Of a DNA stretch of 64,000 nucleotides, positions 53,956 to 64,000 are shown in pieces; position 1 is the first letter of the stretch; every line of letters begins with the position of its first letter. Origin of the DNA: Chaetorhynchus papuensis (lineage: Eukaryota > Chordata > Aves > Passeriformes > Rhipiduridae); the NCBI GenBank assembly GCA_013396525.1, contig VWYX01001364.1, forward strand, positions 95,001 through 159,000. Direction: 5' to 3'. Below the pieces are notes generated by a model, which was not told the DNA's origin, searched no databases, and saw only the letters and a program-made list of their open reading frames with translations. The position numbers and the translations under genes are program-made.

Positions 53956-55133
53956 GTAAGCAAGGCCCTTGGTTTGATTATTTCATCTTGCCCATAGTAA
54001 ATGTTCCACAGCTAGAGGTGAGATCTTGGCTAAATGCTACAGCAGTGCCTTGTTGAGGAAGAAGGGGAATCACATGTGAAGCACTTCTACTCAGGTCCAG
54101 ATGCAAGTGCTGGATTTATTGCACTTGGAAAAAGCAGCCTCAAAACTGGCTATAGCCATGGCATACTCAGCATCTTGACCATCTCCTGTAGGCTTTACAC
54201 ATGCCTGAAATTTTGGGCAAGATTTGGCACATGCCCCAGATCCTACCCACACTGGAAGCTGTCTTTGTAGGCTCAGTGGCCACACAACAGGTAAAGGTGG
54301 CCTTAGGGTGGCTCAGGCATCAGCCTTCAGAAACCAAAAAGACTCTCTTTTGAAAGTTTGTGCAATAGGAGGCACTTGGTGACTGCTAAGGAGATCTTAA
54401 AATTCCCATTGCTGCCAGGAGATGTCCCATGGGACTGAGAAGCTGGGTCCACAGGCCATAAGCATCTCATCTGTTGCAGCTGGAGTGAAGGACTCATCAA
54501 GTGCCAATGTGGCCCAGCAGTCAGCCAGGTGTTCGCCACAGGGCATCTCTTTGTGTTGACACAGGCATTTCTGCAGGAGCAGAGGGCAGGTGGTTCCCAT
54601 GGCTGCTCAGAGCCCAGCCCCATCATCACAGAACATGGTCAAAGCTGCTCTTTGTGTTCATGGTGGGGCTCTGCCTGAAACGTTATCTCCTCCCTACAAC
54701 CTGTTTAAACATTGCTTTGCTAAGGGTGCCTGGCTGCTCCAGTTGGAAACTTGTCGGCTGAATTTCAGTGAAGGCAGACATAAATGTCAGCTAGAGCCAA
54801 AATTACATCCTATCTGTAGCCCCCTAAGACAAAACAAAGTGCTGAACAAGCTTTGTGTGTATAACTCTGTTTGGAGGTCCAGAGTGAAGGACCGTGTGTA
54901 AGTGACAATATCATTTACCTTGGTTTTCCTACATAGATTTGTTATTTTAAGGAAACTTCAAGGTTTACAAATATTTATCCTCCAGGACCTACAGGATCTG
55001 AATATGAGTCTGCTCAAATTTTTTATGTACCTTGATCTCTGTAAGTTTTCTTTTTGGAAATTTGTTTAATCTTCGCACGCTTTTTACAGGATTTTTTTTC
55101 TCTTTATTTTTCTTTTTTTCTCTCATACTGTAG
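53956..55133 (+). other. COLEC12: COLEC12 last intron (1178 bp, phase 1)
   Basis: Bounded by GTAAGC and a long pyrimidine tract ending ACTGTAG. A GC-richer patch (about 54380-54700) carries overlapping chance open frames and no recognised element. Confidence 0.85.
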
Positions 55134-55153
55134 GGCAAATACTTGGAGTGTAA
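55134..55153 (+). CDS. COLEC12: COLEC12 terminal coding exon (about residues 737-742 and stop)
   Basis: Only 20 coding bases remain after an unusually long pyrimidine tract (about 55090-55131) and the acceptor ACTGTAG. They complete a split Gly and add Gln-Ile-Leu-Gly-Val followed by TAA, making the full protein 742 residues, the same length as the human protein. The tail sequence differs from the mammalian C-terminus, so homology does not confirm it. The call rests on the strong acceptor, correct phase, matching total length and a following UTR-like region with a poly(A) signal. Confidence 0.8.
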
Positions 55154-55593
55154 TAGGCTGTGACTTTACAGATACCTTCATATTAAGGAAATTTACGTAA
55201 AGAAGAAACTCCTGGGAGAGAGCAACACTGACTTCCAAAATTGAAAAAAAATATGAAAAAAGAAAAAAGCAAGCACTGAAAACTGATTTAAAAGCATCAA
55301 GGAATTCAGCAGTAACTCTTCTCCAGCAACCTGTAATTATTTAAGGCCTTTCGACCCACAGCATCAGGAAGTACTGTTGGACTAATTTTGTTTTAGATTT
55401 TCTTCCCAACCAGTAACCACATCCATAAGCAACTTGTGTCTTCTGAGAAAAGACATTCTATCAATCTGAGTAAGACTGTTGGTCACTTATATAGAAAACC
55501 ATATAAAGCAACTGTGTAAACAGTTGCTTCATTTGCTAAAATCCCAAATGTAGGAAAATTATACAGATACACGAATATATAGATTTTATATAA

Positions 55594-55606
55594 ATATATA
55601 TATATA
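55594..55606. repeat. Short (TA)n run in the 3' UTR
   Basis: Six or so TA units inside the COLEC12 3' UTR, preceded by further AT-rich repeats. Confidence 0.8.
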
Positions 55607-55749
55607 GTCCAACTCTTATCAATAATATGGAATATACTTTTAAGAGCTTTTAAAACTTTGTATTTTTGTACAAAATATTTGCTTTTTACAATTGTTCTCT
55701 TTTTTACTGACTTTTTTTACAAATATAGTGCACAGGGGCCAAAGAAAAC

Positions 55750-55755
55750 AATAAA
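55750..55755 (+). terminator. COLEC12: Probable COLEC12 polyadenylation signal (AATAAA)
   Basis: A canonical hexamer about 600 bases after the stop codon. It is followed 20-30 bases later by GGTTTGCTGTGAGG, a plausible G/U-rich downstream element. Confidence 0.7.
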
Positions 55756-56013
55756 GGTACTAATAATTCATTAAGGTTTGCTGTGAGGCCTAGCTCAGCT
55801 ATAGAGAAATATTTTTCCAGTTAGAGATATTTTTACTTTCCCAGATGATTTGTTCTGGTTGAATAACTTTTAAAGCAGATTTTAGATAGTGTTTTCTTTA
55901 CTGTATGCAGTCTAGTCTGCATGTGTAACAATTAAGTTGACTAAGGACTAGATACTCATTATAACTCTGATCACAGCCAGTGTTTCATCGGGATACTATG
56001 GAAAGACCATTTT

Positions 56014-56019
56014 AATAAA
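56014..56019 (+). terminator. COLEC12: Possible alternative polyadenylation signal (AATAAA)
   Basis: A canonical hexamer immediately before the CCTT microsatellite. It lacks a G/U-rich downstream element because the repeat follows directly, so it is ranked below the 55750 signal. Confidence 0.35.
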
Positions 56020-56020
56020 A

Positions 56021-56460
56021 GCCCTTCCTTCCTTCCTTCCTTCCTTCCTTCCTTCCTTCCTTCCTTCCTTCCTTCCTTCCTTCCTTCCTTCCTTCCTTCC
56101 TTCCTTCCTTCCTTCCTNNNNNNNNNNNNNNNNNNNNNNNNNNNNNNNNNNNNNNNNNNNNNNNNNNNNNNNNNNNNNNNNNNNNNNNNNNNNNNNNNNN
56201 NNNNNNNNNNNNNNNNNNNNNNNNNNNNNNNNNNNNNNNNNNNNNNNNNNNNNNNNNNNNNNNNNNNNNNNNNNNNNNNNNNNNNNNNNNNNNNNNNNNN
56301 NNNNNNNNNTCCTTCCTTCCTTCCTTCCCTCCTTCCTTCCTTCCTTCCTTCCTTCCTTCCTTCCTTCCTTCCTCCCTCCCTCCCTTCCGTCCTTCCTTCC
56401 TTCCTCCCTTCCTCCCTTCCTCCCTCCCTTCCTCCCTTCCTTCCTTTTCTGCCTTCCTTC
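56021..56460. repeat. (CCTT)n polypyrimidine microsatellite with an assembly gap
   Basis: Near-perfect CCTT tetramers run from about 56023 to the gap at 56118 and resume after 56309. The far side degenerates into CCCT/CCTT mixtures and then CCTG/CTTG-like units up to about 56515. The minus strand reads GGAA/GGAAG and produces long artificial Glu-Gly-Arg-Lys open frames. True length is unknown because of the gap. Confidence 0.97.
56118..56309. other. Assembly gap (192 N)
   Basis: A run of N inside the CCTT microsatellite. The sequence on both sides is the same repeat, so the gap most likely contains more of it. Confidence 0.99.
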
Positions 56461-56515
56461 CTTCCTTCCAGCCTGCCTGCTTGCCTTCTTGCCAGCCTGC
56501 CATCCTGCCATACTA

Positions 56516-59500
56516 CATTCCTTCCACTCAGGAGAAAATGCCATGGAAGTAAATCTCCAATTTTAAAGAATGATTTTAAAATGTTTTCATTCCTTCTCCC
56601 TTTTCATAAGGAAATCCACCTGAATAGGTGCCACACATACTGCAGGTCAAGCCCGGGTGAGAGACTTTATGAAAAGAGCAACAAAGAAGCTGCATACACT
56701 GAAATATGTTTGTTTTTAAGACAGATTTCAAGATTTGGTGAGAAAAACATGCCATACTCAGAAAAGTCTAATAAACCTGCACTTATCCGAAGTGCTTTGT
56801 AAATCGATCTCTCTGTTTTCTTGGACCAGTACTTCTCTCCCAAACAAAGCAGAAAATAAAATATGCTGCAAAGCAGAAAGAGATGATATCATTGCCCAGC
56901 CAGTTTCCTTCACAGTCCCATGAGCCGTTGTCTAGGCAGCAGTGTTGCTTATCAGGAATTAAAAAAATTAACGGGCTAACTCATTAGCAGAAACCTTGGT
57001 ATTTGTTTCCAGTTTTTATACTCTTTTCATGGCCACGTGCTCTATAATGAAGGAAGTTGTTTTGGCTTCTTGGGAAGGAGAACTGTTTTTCCATTGCCTC
57101 ATGACCTGCCATTTACCTTGGCTGACTGCAGATGAATTTGTTGAAATACTCCAGCTCTGTTGGAACGAGAAAAGATTTTGTACTTCAGGTTTTCAAATAT
57201 TGCTCCTAAGATCAACCAGTTAAAGACAATTTTTCCCTATATCTCAAACTTCCTCCAGTGTTTTAAATTTCAGTTATAATTCTCTTACAAAATACACAAA
57301 ATGTTACATTTGGGAATCTGTCCTGTGGGTACAAATTAGATATCAGACAGGAACAACCTGAAAATTGCATCTGCTTAATTAAAAGTGAAAGATCTGTGTA
57401 TTACCGCTGCAGAAACCATGTGTCACCATGTCACCATCATGGAGGCAGGGCTTGTCATCAGACAGTCTGGATTTCGTGAGCCTTTTCTTTTGGCTTTTTC
57501 ATAAGGTTTTGAATACAACTTGATTCTGCCATGTACTGTCATGCTGTACCTAGGAGCTGCATTGTAGACACACACTGTAGTGTTTACATATATATTTACA
57601 CAATGTCTGTGGAGATAATGTTAAACTGCTATTTTTGAGGTACAAAACTAGTATTTTGCATGCCCAAAGAGCCTCACAAACCCTGGTGAGTGGAGCCTTG
57701 CAGAGCCACACTGAAGTGGAAGCACCACTACCTTTGTTTTGAATGTTGGCTTATTCAGGTGAAATAAGTTTTGAGCATCTACCACATTAAATTGCATTCT
57801 TCATGCTTTTTATTGATGTCACAAACTTCTGTCACCAAAAGAAGTGAGTGAGAAACCTCTGTTTAAGCCCAGGCTGTATTGCTTCCTTGCCCAGGTTTCA
57901 TCCTTCTCTTCCTTCAGCAACAGCAGTGATGGTACATACACGAGATCACATTATCCAAGAGTTACCTAGTGTCCTGCAGTCAGAGGAATGACAAGCTGAG
58001 GACACTGAGAAATGAAATGTGAGTGGGCTCACACCTTCTATTCACACACCTGAACCACACACTGCAGCTGTTAGACAAAACTGGATGAAGAGGGATGCTG
58101 CAGTTGCGTGCCTGACGTGCCCAGTCATCCTTAAAATACGGCCTGAGCAGCCAGACGTGCTGAGACAGACCATCCTTTTGACCTAGTATTCCTGCAGGAA
58201 TGAAACAGAGGTGCTCAATGGCAACAAGGATAGAAATCACTGAGAGGACCAAGAGAGTGTTAAGACAGCTCAGGAATCTGTCACAGAAAGGACAGATTAG
58301 CAGGAATGCAAGCAGGACACCAGAATGGACCAAGAAGTTGTCATGAAAATCAGACTTGCCACTCTTTAATGGGAAAACATTCCCATCAAATCTTTCTGTA
58401 TGGTTTGAGTAATAATGCAGGTTGTGTGGAAAGTTTTAAGTTATAGCAAATTATTTTGTCCCAGCTTGAGTTTTGGCTTTCCTTCTTATGCACGAGTGTT
58501 GTAACTCGTCATACTGAGAACACATTGCCATCACCCTTCTTATTTCACATTAAATCAAATGCAAGTCCATATACCCTGGCAAGCACTGGGACTGTTGGAA
58601 GAAAAAGAGGGAAAGGCAGAGAAGGTACAAAGCCATTGTGATTTACATTCAGTTCTGGATTCCTTAATGTCATTTCTGACTCGTTTCATTAATTTATTTG
58701 GAAATGCCTTCAGCTGATTAGAGCTTATAAATCTCAACTCTCATTTCCTTTGTTGTCTATAATTAATACTTGCAAATGTTACAATAAAGGAATCACTAAG
58801 TGGAGACATAAAAATGAATGTTGTTCACTCTGTGCATGTGTGTGTAACCAAGAGGGATGTGGAGATCACAGAGTTGTGGAGCCAGAACTTTCATATGTAT
58901 TAAAAATCAAACTGATGAAGTTTTTTTCCATTAAAGCCTTCCTTTTCACTTACACCATCCTAGTTCAAAGCATGACCAGGGCTATCTTATCCCATAATTG
59001 CAGTTTTAGTGCCTTGTTCTTGCAGCACATAGGGGCTAGGAACATGGGTTTGAAGGTCTGATCTGAACAAGACCTTTAAGAAGGGCTGAAGCCCTTTGCT
59101 GCTTACTGCCCTAGCACACCAAGCACCTCAGATGGGCCCCCAGGTGAGGGACATCCTGAACTGAGTAGCATCAGTCCCCACGTGAGCCACTATGATGGCC
59201 TAAATTGTCTGCTTATAATGGCCGACCTGGTCCTGCTATTCCTCTCTCTCTCAGATGGCTGACCTCCTCTTTTAATTTTCTGTTCCTGGCAAGTAGCTAC
59301 TCTGCTTTTAGCAAGTAGCAGGAACTGGTGTCTGATCGCTGGCAAGGCGAGGAGCTGGTCGGAGGTCGGCCACTGGCTGTGGGAAGAAACTGCTCTGCAG
59401 GGAGTAGGGGAAAGGTGGCCGAGTCCACTCGCATGTGAGAAAACAAAATCACTTTTCCCCAGCGCAGCCTCCTTGCCTAAGAGCACAGCAGCTCACACAT

Positions 59501-62500
59501 CTGTAGCATCCTTTTGTTCCAAAGGGAACAAAAAGTCTCCAGCCCCAGCCTCCAGACTGACTTTTTTTCCTCCCTCACTTCTGCGGGTGTCTGGGCACCC
59601 CGGAGATGTTGGCTCCTCCATGAACACCTGGCTGTCCCTGGAGCGGGCTCTGTGCTGCCCTGTGCAGGTGCCAGGGCTCACACACATAAGAGTCCAGCAG
59701 TGGGACAGCTGCCCATGCCTGGCACTGCCCCCAGCTGGGACACCCCGATCTCTCCAGGGCTTGGGCAGGAGCGGGAGGAGGAAGTTCCCAGTGCTTACCC
59801 ACACTCAGAGATAGCTTGGGCATCTATAAATGGGATAGTACACTGCTTTACAGACAAAACCCTTGCTCCCCAGAAACCAGGCCTTCGTAGAAACAGAGCC
59901 TGTTTGCTCATTCACCACCTCCACCTCATGTTTTCAAGCTGTTTAGTAAAAAAAAAAAAAAAAAAAAAAAATTGGCTAAAATTTTTTTTTAAAGTTCTCA
60001 TCTGTTTTCTTTCATATGGTGGAATACATTTGCTTTTTCTTCCCATCTGGCTCAGAGATGAAAAAAACATTCTTTGATTTCTTTTTCAAAATAAACTCAG
60101 TGTAACGCTACGAAGTTCATGTGGAGATGTTTTGGGTTTTTTAGACCAAAACAATAAAAGAAAATAACTAGGCAAATAATGCTCTTTTTGGAGAAGATCT
60201 TGCATGCCATGATGATTTTCTTACCCAGAGAACTTCCCAGAGGCATGTTAGTATTGCCAGCCCCATTTTGTGACTGGAAGAAAAAGGAGATTTTCAAGAA
60301 TATGATTCATTTTGATGTCTTGTTTTGGAGATTTTGTTTATGTTTATTGGGGAGGTGATTTTTAGAAGTGACTTTTCCCAGTGAAACCAAAACTGGCATA
60401 GAGAAAATTATTTTTTATACACCTTAGTGAGGGGAATGGGCTTTTCAATGCTAAATTAAACAGAATGGTGTCCTTCCCCCATCACCCTGCATATGGGATG
60501 CAGCCATTTGTGCTGCTGTTTTGGAGAGCAGAGCTCAGTGTGATCACAGCAGAGGAACAGCAGCAGAGCAGAGCAATGTCCTGCGTGGGTAGGAGTTAAC
60601 ACCTGACACTAAATTACCAAGAGACCCCCTTGATCAGAAACAAGAAGGTTAAGGACTGCTGAGACCTTTGACTCCTCTGCAGCTCAACTTCAACAAACCT
60701 TCCCCAAAACATACCGACTTATACTTTAAAAACAATTAGGGGTTGCTTTGTCCCTTCAATCATTTCGGCTGCTCTTCAAAAACTTTATTAGGAACCTTCT
60801 TTTAATAACCAGTGTGAATGCAATTATGTCCAGTTTAGACACATTTGTTCTGGTTCCAGTGCTGTCCTTCAGCTTAAACAGCATCTCTCCTGGGACTGTC
60901 AAGTAATTGTAGTGGTCAGTGTGGAGCCATTCATCTTGAGACACAGTAAGGGGTGGTTGGGAACAAACACATCCCTCTGACCAGCTGGGGAGCCCTGATG
61001 ACAGAGCCTGGCTCTGATCCCACCGTCCAGGCCCACAAGGGATTATCTGAGGACACTCTGGGCATCTTGCTGAATGGTGGAAGTTTCCATACTCTTTTTT
61101 GTTAGTGTTGCAAGAGGAAAGAGAGCAACAAAATGGGTATAAAGAGCGGTTTCCCACTGAATTGGAGTAGGTTACAAGTGCTTGGCTTTTTATAAGGCAG
61201 TAACACATTTATTTAAGGCATTTGAAAAATCAGTCTGTGTATCTGAGCTTAAGCACACTCACTCTGAGTTTGCACCAGAGCAGAATCTAAGTTCAGGTTA
61301 TACTTAGGTTCTTGATCTTCAAGAGATTAAAATTGCCAATTCAGAGATTGGCATGTGACTTCTACTTTTTCTATCTGTCCTGCCAAGGCACAAATCCACA
61401 GCTCAGGCACCAGTGTAATTCCAGGCTCTAAGGATTGCTTCCAAACTCCCTGTATTTGCAGTCATGCTCCTGCCAGCCCTGCCAGAGGTCCTGCTGATGG
61501 AAGCTGCAAGTCTGAAATGTGACTTTGGAAGAATTTTTTCAGGAATCCCTCTCATTCAGAAGTCTGGGCATATTGCAAAGATGACATTTCTTTAATTCCA
61601 TCTCTATTACCCGCACTCATATAAAACAGATGATGAATTATTTTTCTGAATGGCAACAATGTATTTTTGTCAACTTCGGTTTTTTATATCAAAATAAAAG
61701 CCTGGAAGTGGAAATCAGACAAAGCATCCTTGGCATTGCAGTGCCCCACTGTAGCAGGCAAATAATGTTCCTGGATTATTGCCTGTGAGAACAGCACAAA
61801 CTGAGATCTGAACAACAGACAGCTTCATGCTATCTGCTTGTAGAAGCAAACTGAACTACAGGCACAGCCTTGTCACTGGTCCCTCTTCTGACACGCTGGG
61901 GCAACCCTGCTTTCCTGCTATGTTCCAAAGAAACTGTAGGAGATAAGAAAGACAAAAAGTAAAGAGGGAAGAGCTGATGACAGAAGGGAAACAGAGAGAG
62001 AGAGAAAGGGACAGCTCAGGGAGTAGAAGAGAAAAATACGGAGAATGATTGAGGAGGATAATGAACCCTGATGTCCTCATCGTGGTTTCTAGTAAGATCA
62101 ACCACAGAGGAGGTCTCTTCTCAGAAACAATATAACAGGGCAGTGTTGTAGTTCCCGTAATTCCCATTCTCAGCTGTGAAGAGAACACATCCCTGCCTTG
62201 CAAGGGAGGCATGCCATTCAGTTGGTGCCTGAAGTCATGTAATACTTTCCCAGCCCAAACAAAAATTCCTGGTGGCTCCAGGTCTTCTGGGAGCTGGCTT
62301 GAGGCTTTTGTTTTGGTGGTTGGTTGGTTTTTCCTACGTGTCCTTTTCCTCCTACACAAGTTTTGAAATACAGAATATTTTCTAGTTTTCCGTCTGTATT
62401 AGAAGTACAAAACTCAACTTTGGAAGAAAGAACAAAAGCAAGAACATACAGTAGGTCTCCAAGCAACAAAACACTGTCTGGAAAATACGTCCATAGCAGT

Positions 62501-64000
62501 ATTTGGACTCACAGCTCCCGTTTCTATACTAAATTCTCATTGGTATTGACATTTGAACAGGTGCACTTTAGGAAGCCAAACATGGATCTTTAATAAACAA
62601 ACTTGAATAAACAAAAGCTGCAGGAATGCTGAAAATCCTGAAAAAGAGAAAACAAAAAGGAGGTACCTTAGTTTTTAAAAACAGGCAGTTGTTGAATTTG
62701 AACACCAGAGACACTTCAATTCCAAATACCCTTGAATTTGCTTTAAAAGTAGCATTTTTAAATGACCAACCACTGATTTTAACTTTAACACAGTTTTTAA
62801 CTTTAAGATGCAAAAGCTGGGGACTCTCAGCAGTGACCAGCTGGTGATTTCATGGAAAAAAAACCCCGAATTTCAAAGGCAGACTGGATCTCTGCATACC
62901 ATTTTATCCAGATTAGCCATGTTAGGAGTGGGAGGGTGGTCAACAGTCCTGGTCAGGACTCATCACTAGCTGAATTAACTCTCTCTGTGGAGAAGGAGAA
63001 CACTTTATTTATTTCAGACATCACCACGAGGTCTCCCAGTCTGTGTCTATCTTGTGGTATCTTACACATGAGAAAATTCTAAAAATAAAATAAAGCAAGA
63101 AAAACCACAGGCAGAACAGCTGTTGTTCTACCCAGACAAAGCTTTGAATGAAAGCCTTTGTGACAGATCAGACTCTGCAATTGAAAAGCCATTTACATTT
63201 TCAAGTCTGATTCTAACTGTAAATCTTCAGTTATATATATGACAGATTAAAAGACTCTGGCCTCACTGCACTTCTCCCTGGCAAGAGGAAAACCATCTGT
63301 ACAGCATCACTTGTGGTTGCTTCAACTCTGTAGGTACAAATTTTTAAAGGACATGGTGATATATTTTTTCATTTCCCTTCCCTTTATTTTAACATGCAGC
63401 ACAATCACGTGCATGGCATTTTTCCCAACCCTCTGGTGGCTGGGACTCTGGCTCAGGAGACTGATGTGTTTTGATTTGCTCTTTTCCTTCAATTTGAGGG
63501 GCTACTGCTCTATTTCCTTTGTGATCACACCAGCCAGGGTAAAAACCTTGTATGAATATATGGCTGTGAAATCAGGAAAAAAGAGCCAGGAATGCTGCTC
63601 TCTTTCCAAGCACAGAGAGACAGTGAAAACGAGTGTACACCATGTAATAGGCTGCACAAACCCATCTGGAACTGACTCCCACAGCACTCTGGCCATGCTC
63701 TGGGCTACTCACACCATGGATATGGGATGAGGAGTGACAGTCCATGCATGTGGAGAGCCAGAACAAGCTTCCTAAAGCCCAGGCAAGCCTTGTTTTGACA
63801 GTTTTATCACCATTTGAGAAGTACATGGCTCTTGTACCACAGTTGTTGGAGGCAGCTCTCCCCTTCCTCCGCTGATGCTGCAGCCAGAGGTGTTCCCATG
63901 CTCAAAGACCCCAGATAAGACTGGGTCAGCTATTTTCCAATGCACATGCAGCACCCTGCAAGGTTCAGCCCTAAATTTTGAACATTTTGAAAAAGAAGTT
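56516..64000. other. Intergenic region downstream of COLEC12
   Basis: I find no supportable gene. Open frames of 100-187 codons (for example + strand 59514-60077, minus strand 60756-61208 and 61856-62359) have no recognised domain, and their number is in line with chance for this much sequence. A GC-richer patch lies at about 59480-59820 but has too few CpG to be called an island. In mammals the next gene in this direction is THOC1. I see no match to its N-terminal exon, so it would have to lie further on. Confidence 0.75.
59948..59971. repeat. Poly-A tract (24 A) in the intergenic region
   Basis: An uninterrupted A run followed after a short spacer by a T8 run (about 59982-59990). No retrogene or SINE body with target-site duplications is recognised upstream, so it is called a simple repeat. 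Confidence 0.85.

Larger units (their letters stand above)
55154..55775 (+). other. COLEC12: COLEC12 3' UTR
   Basis: An AT-rich region following the TAA stop and continuing to the first good poly(A) signal. It includes a TA run (about 55594-55606) and U-rich stretches around 55655-55730. The 3' boundary is an estimate from AATAAA at 55750 plus a G/T-rich segment near 55774-55787. A longer form, ending after the second signal at 56014, is possible. Confidence 0.7.

Noticed and set aside
55996..56544. Minus-strand open frames of 163-182 codons with Glu-Gly-Arg-Lys repeats
   Set aside because: They are translations of the CCTT microsatellite and the N gap, not a gene.
59473..60077. GC-richer patch with + strand frames of 113 and 187 codons; considered as a promoter/CpG island or gene
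   Set aside because: Too few CpG for an island. The frame runs through a poly-A tract giving a lysine run and has no recognised motif.
60756..61208. Minus-strand frame of 150 codons downstream of COLEC12
   Set aside because: No family recognised, and its length is within chance expectation for this sequence. A cDNA match would be needed to revive it.
61856..62359. Minus-strand frame of 167 codons
   Set aside because: The Ser/Leu repeats come from a purine-rich GAGA tract and there is no domain or supporting context.

Overview
The window reads as nuclear DNA of a sauropsid vertebrate, most probably a bird. It is a single large intron-rich locus of moderate GC, it contains CR1-type LINE fragments (the dominant avian/reptilian retrotransposon), and total interspersed repeat content is low. 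I cannot name the species.

The one gene I can support is the 3' part of COLEC12 (collectin-12, also called CL-P1 or SRCL), on the + strand. Eight coding exons lie between 39184 and 55153: a transmembrane exon, a short stalk exon, a 1047-bp coiled-coil exon, a 489-bp collagen exon, and four small exons encoding the C-type lectin domain and tail. Joined in phase, they encode 723 residues. The mammalian protein has 742, so the missing N-terminus should be about 19 residues. I did not find that short cytoplasmic segment in positions 1-39183, so this stretch is best read as one truncated large 5' intron and the first exon(s) lie outside the window. Residue numbers below assume a 742-residue protein.

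Layout. 1-39183 is intron, holding four CR1 fragments (about 2552-2725, 27144-27558, 32005-32770, 34305-34430), an ATGAG pentamer microsatellite (5043-5110), G/T-rich and homopolymer tracts, and a curious AGTC/GACT-dense patch (27052-27142) next to the 5' end of a CR1. 39184-55153 holds the coding exons and seven introns of 121 to 6144 bp. 55154 to about 55775 is the 3' UTR, with an AATAAA at 55750. 56021-56460 is a CCTT microsatellite containing a 192-base assembly gap. About 56460-64000 is intergenic DNA with no gene I can support.

The encoded protein is a type II membrane scavenger receptor and lectin: a membrane anchor, an N-glycosylated trimerising coiled coil, 48 uninterrupted Gly-X-Y triplets with basic clusters, and a calcium-dependent lectin domain with the galactose-type QPD motif and a WND motif. 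I see no prokaryotic features, CRISPR arrays, RNA genes or convincing new multi-gene system. The second-look items are mainly local sequence structures and isoform possibilities around COLEC12.
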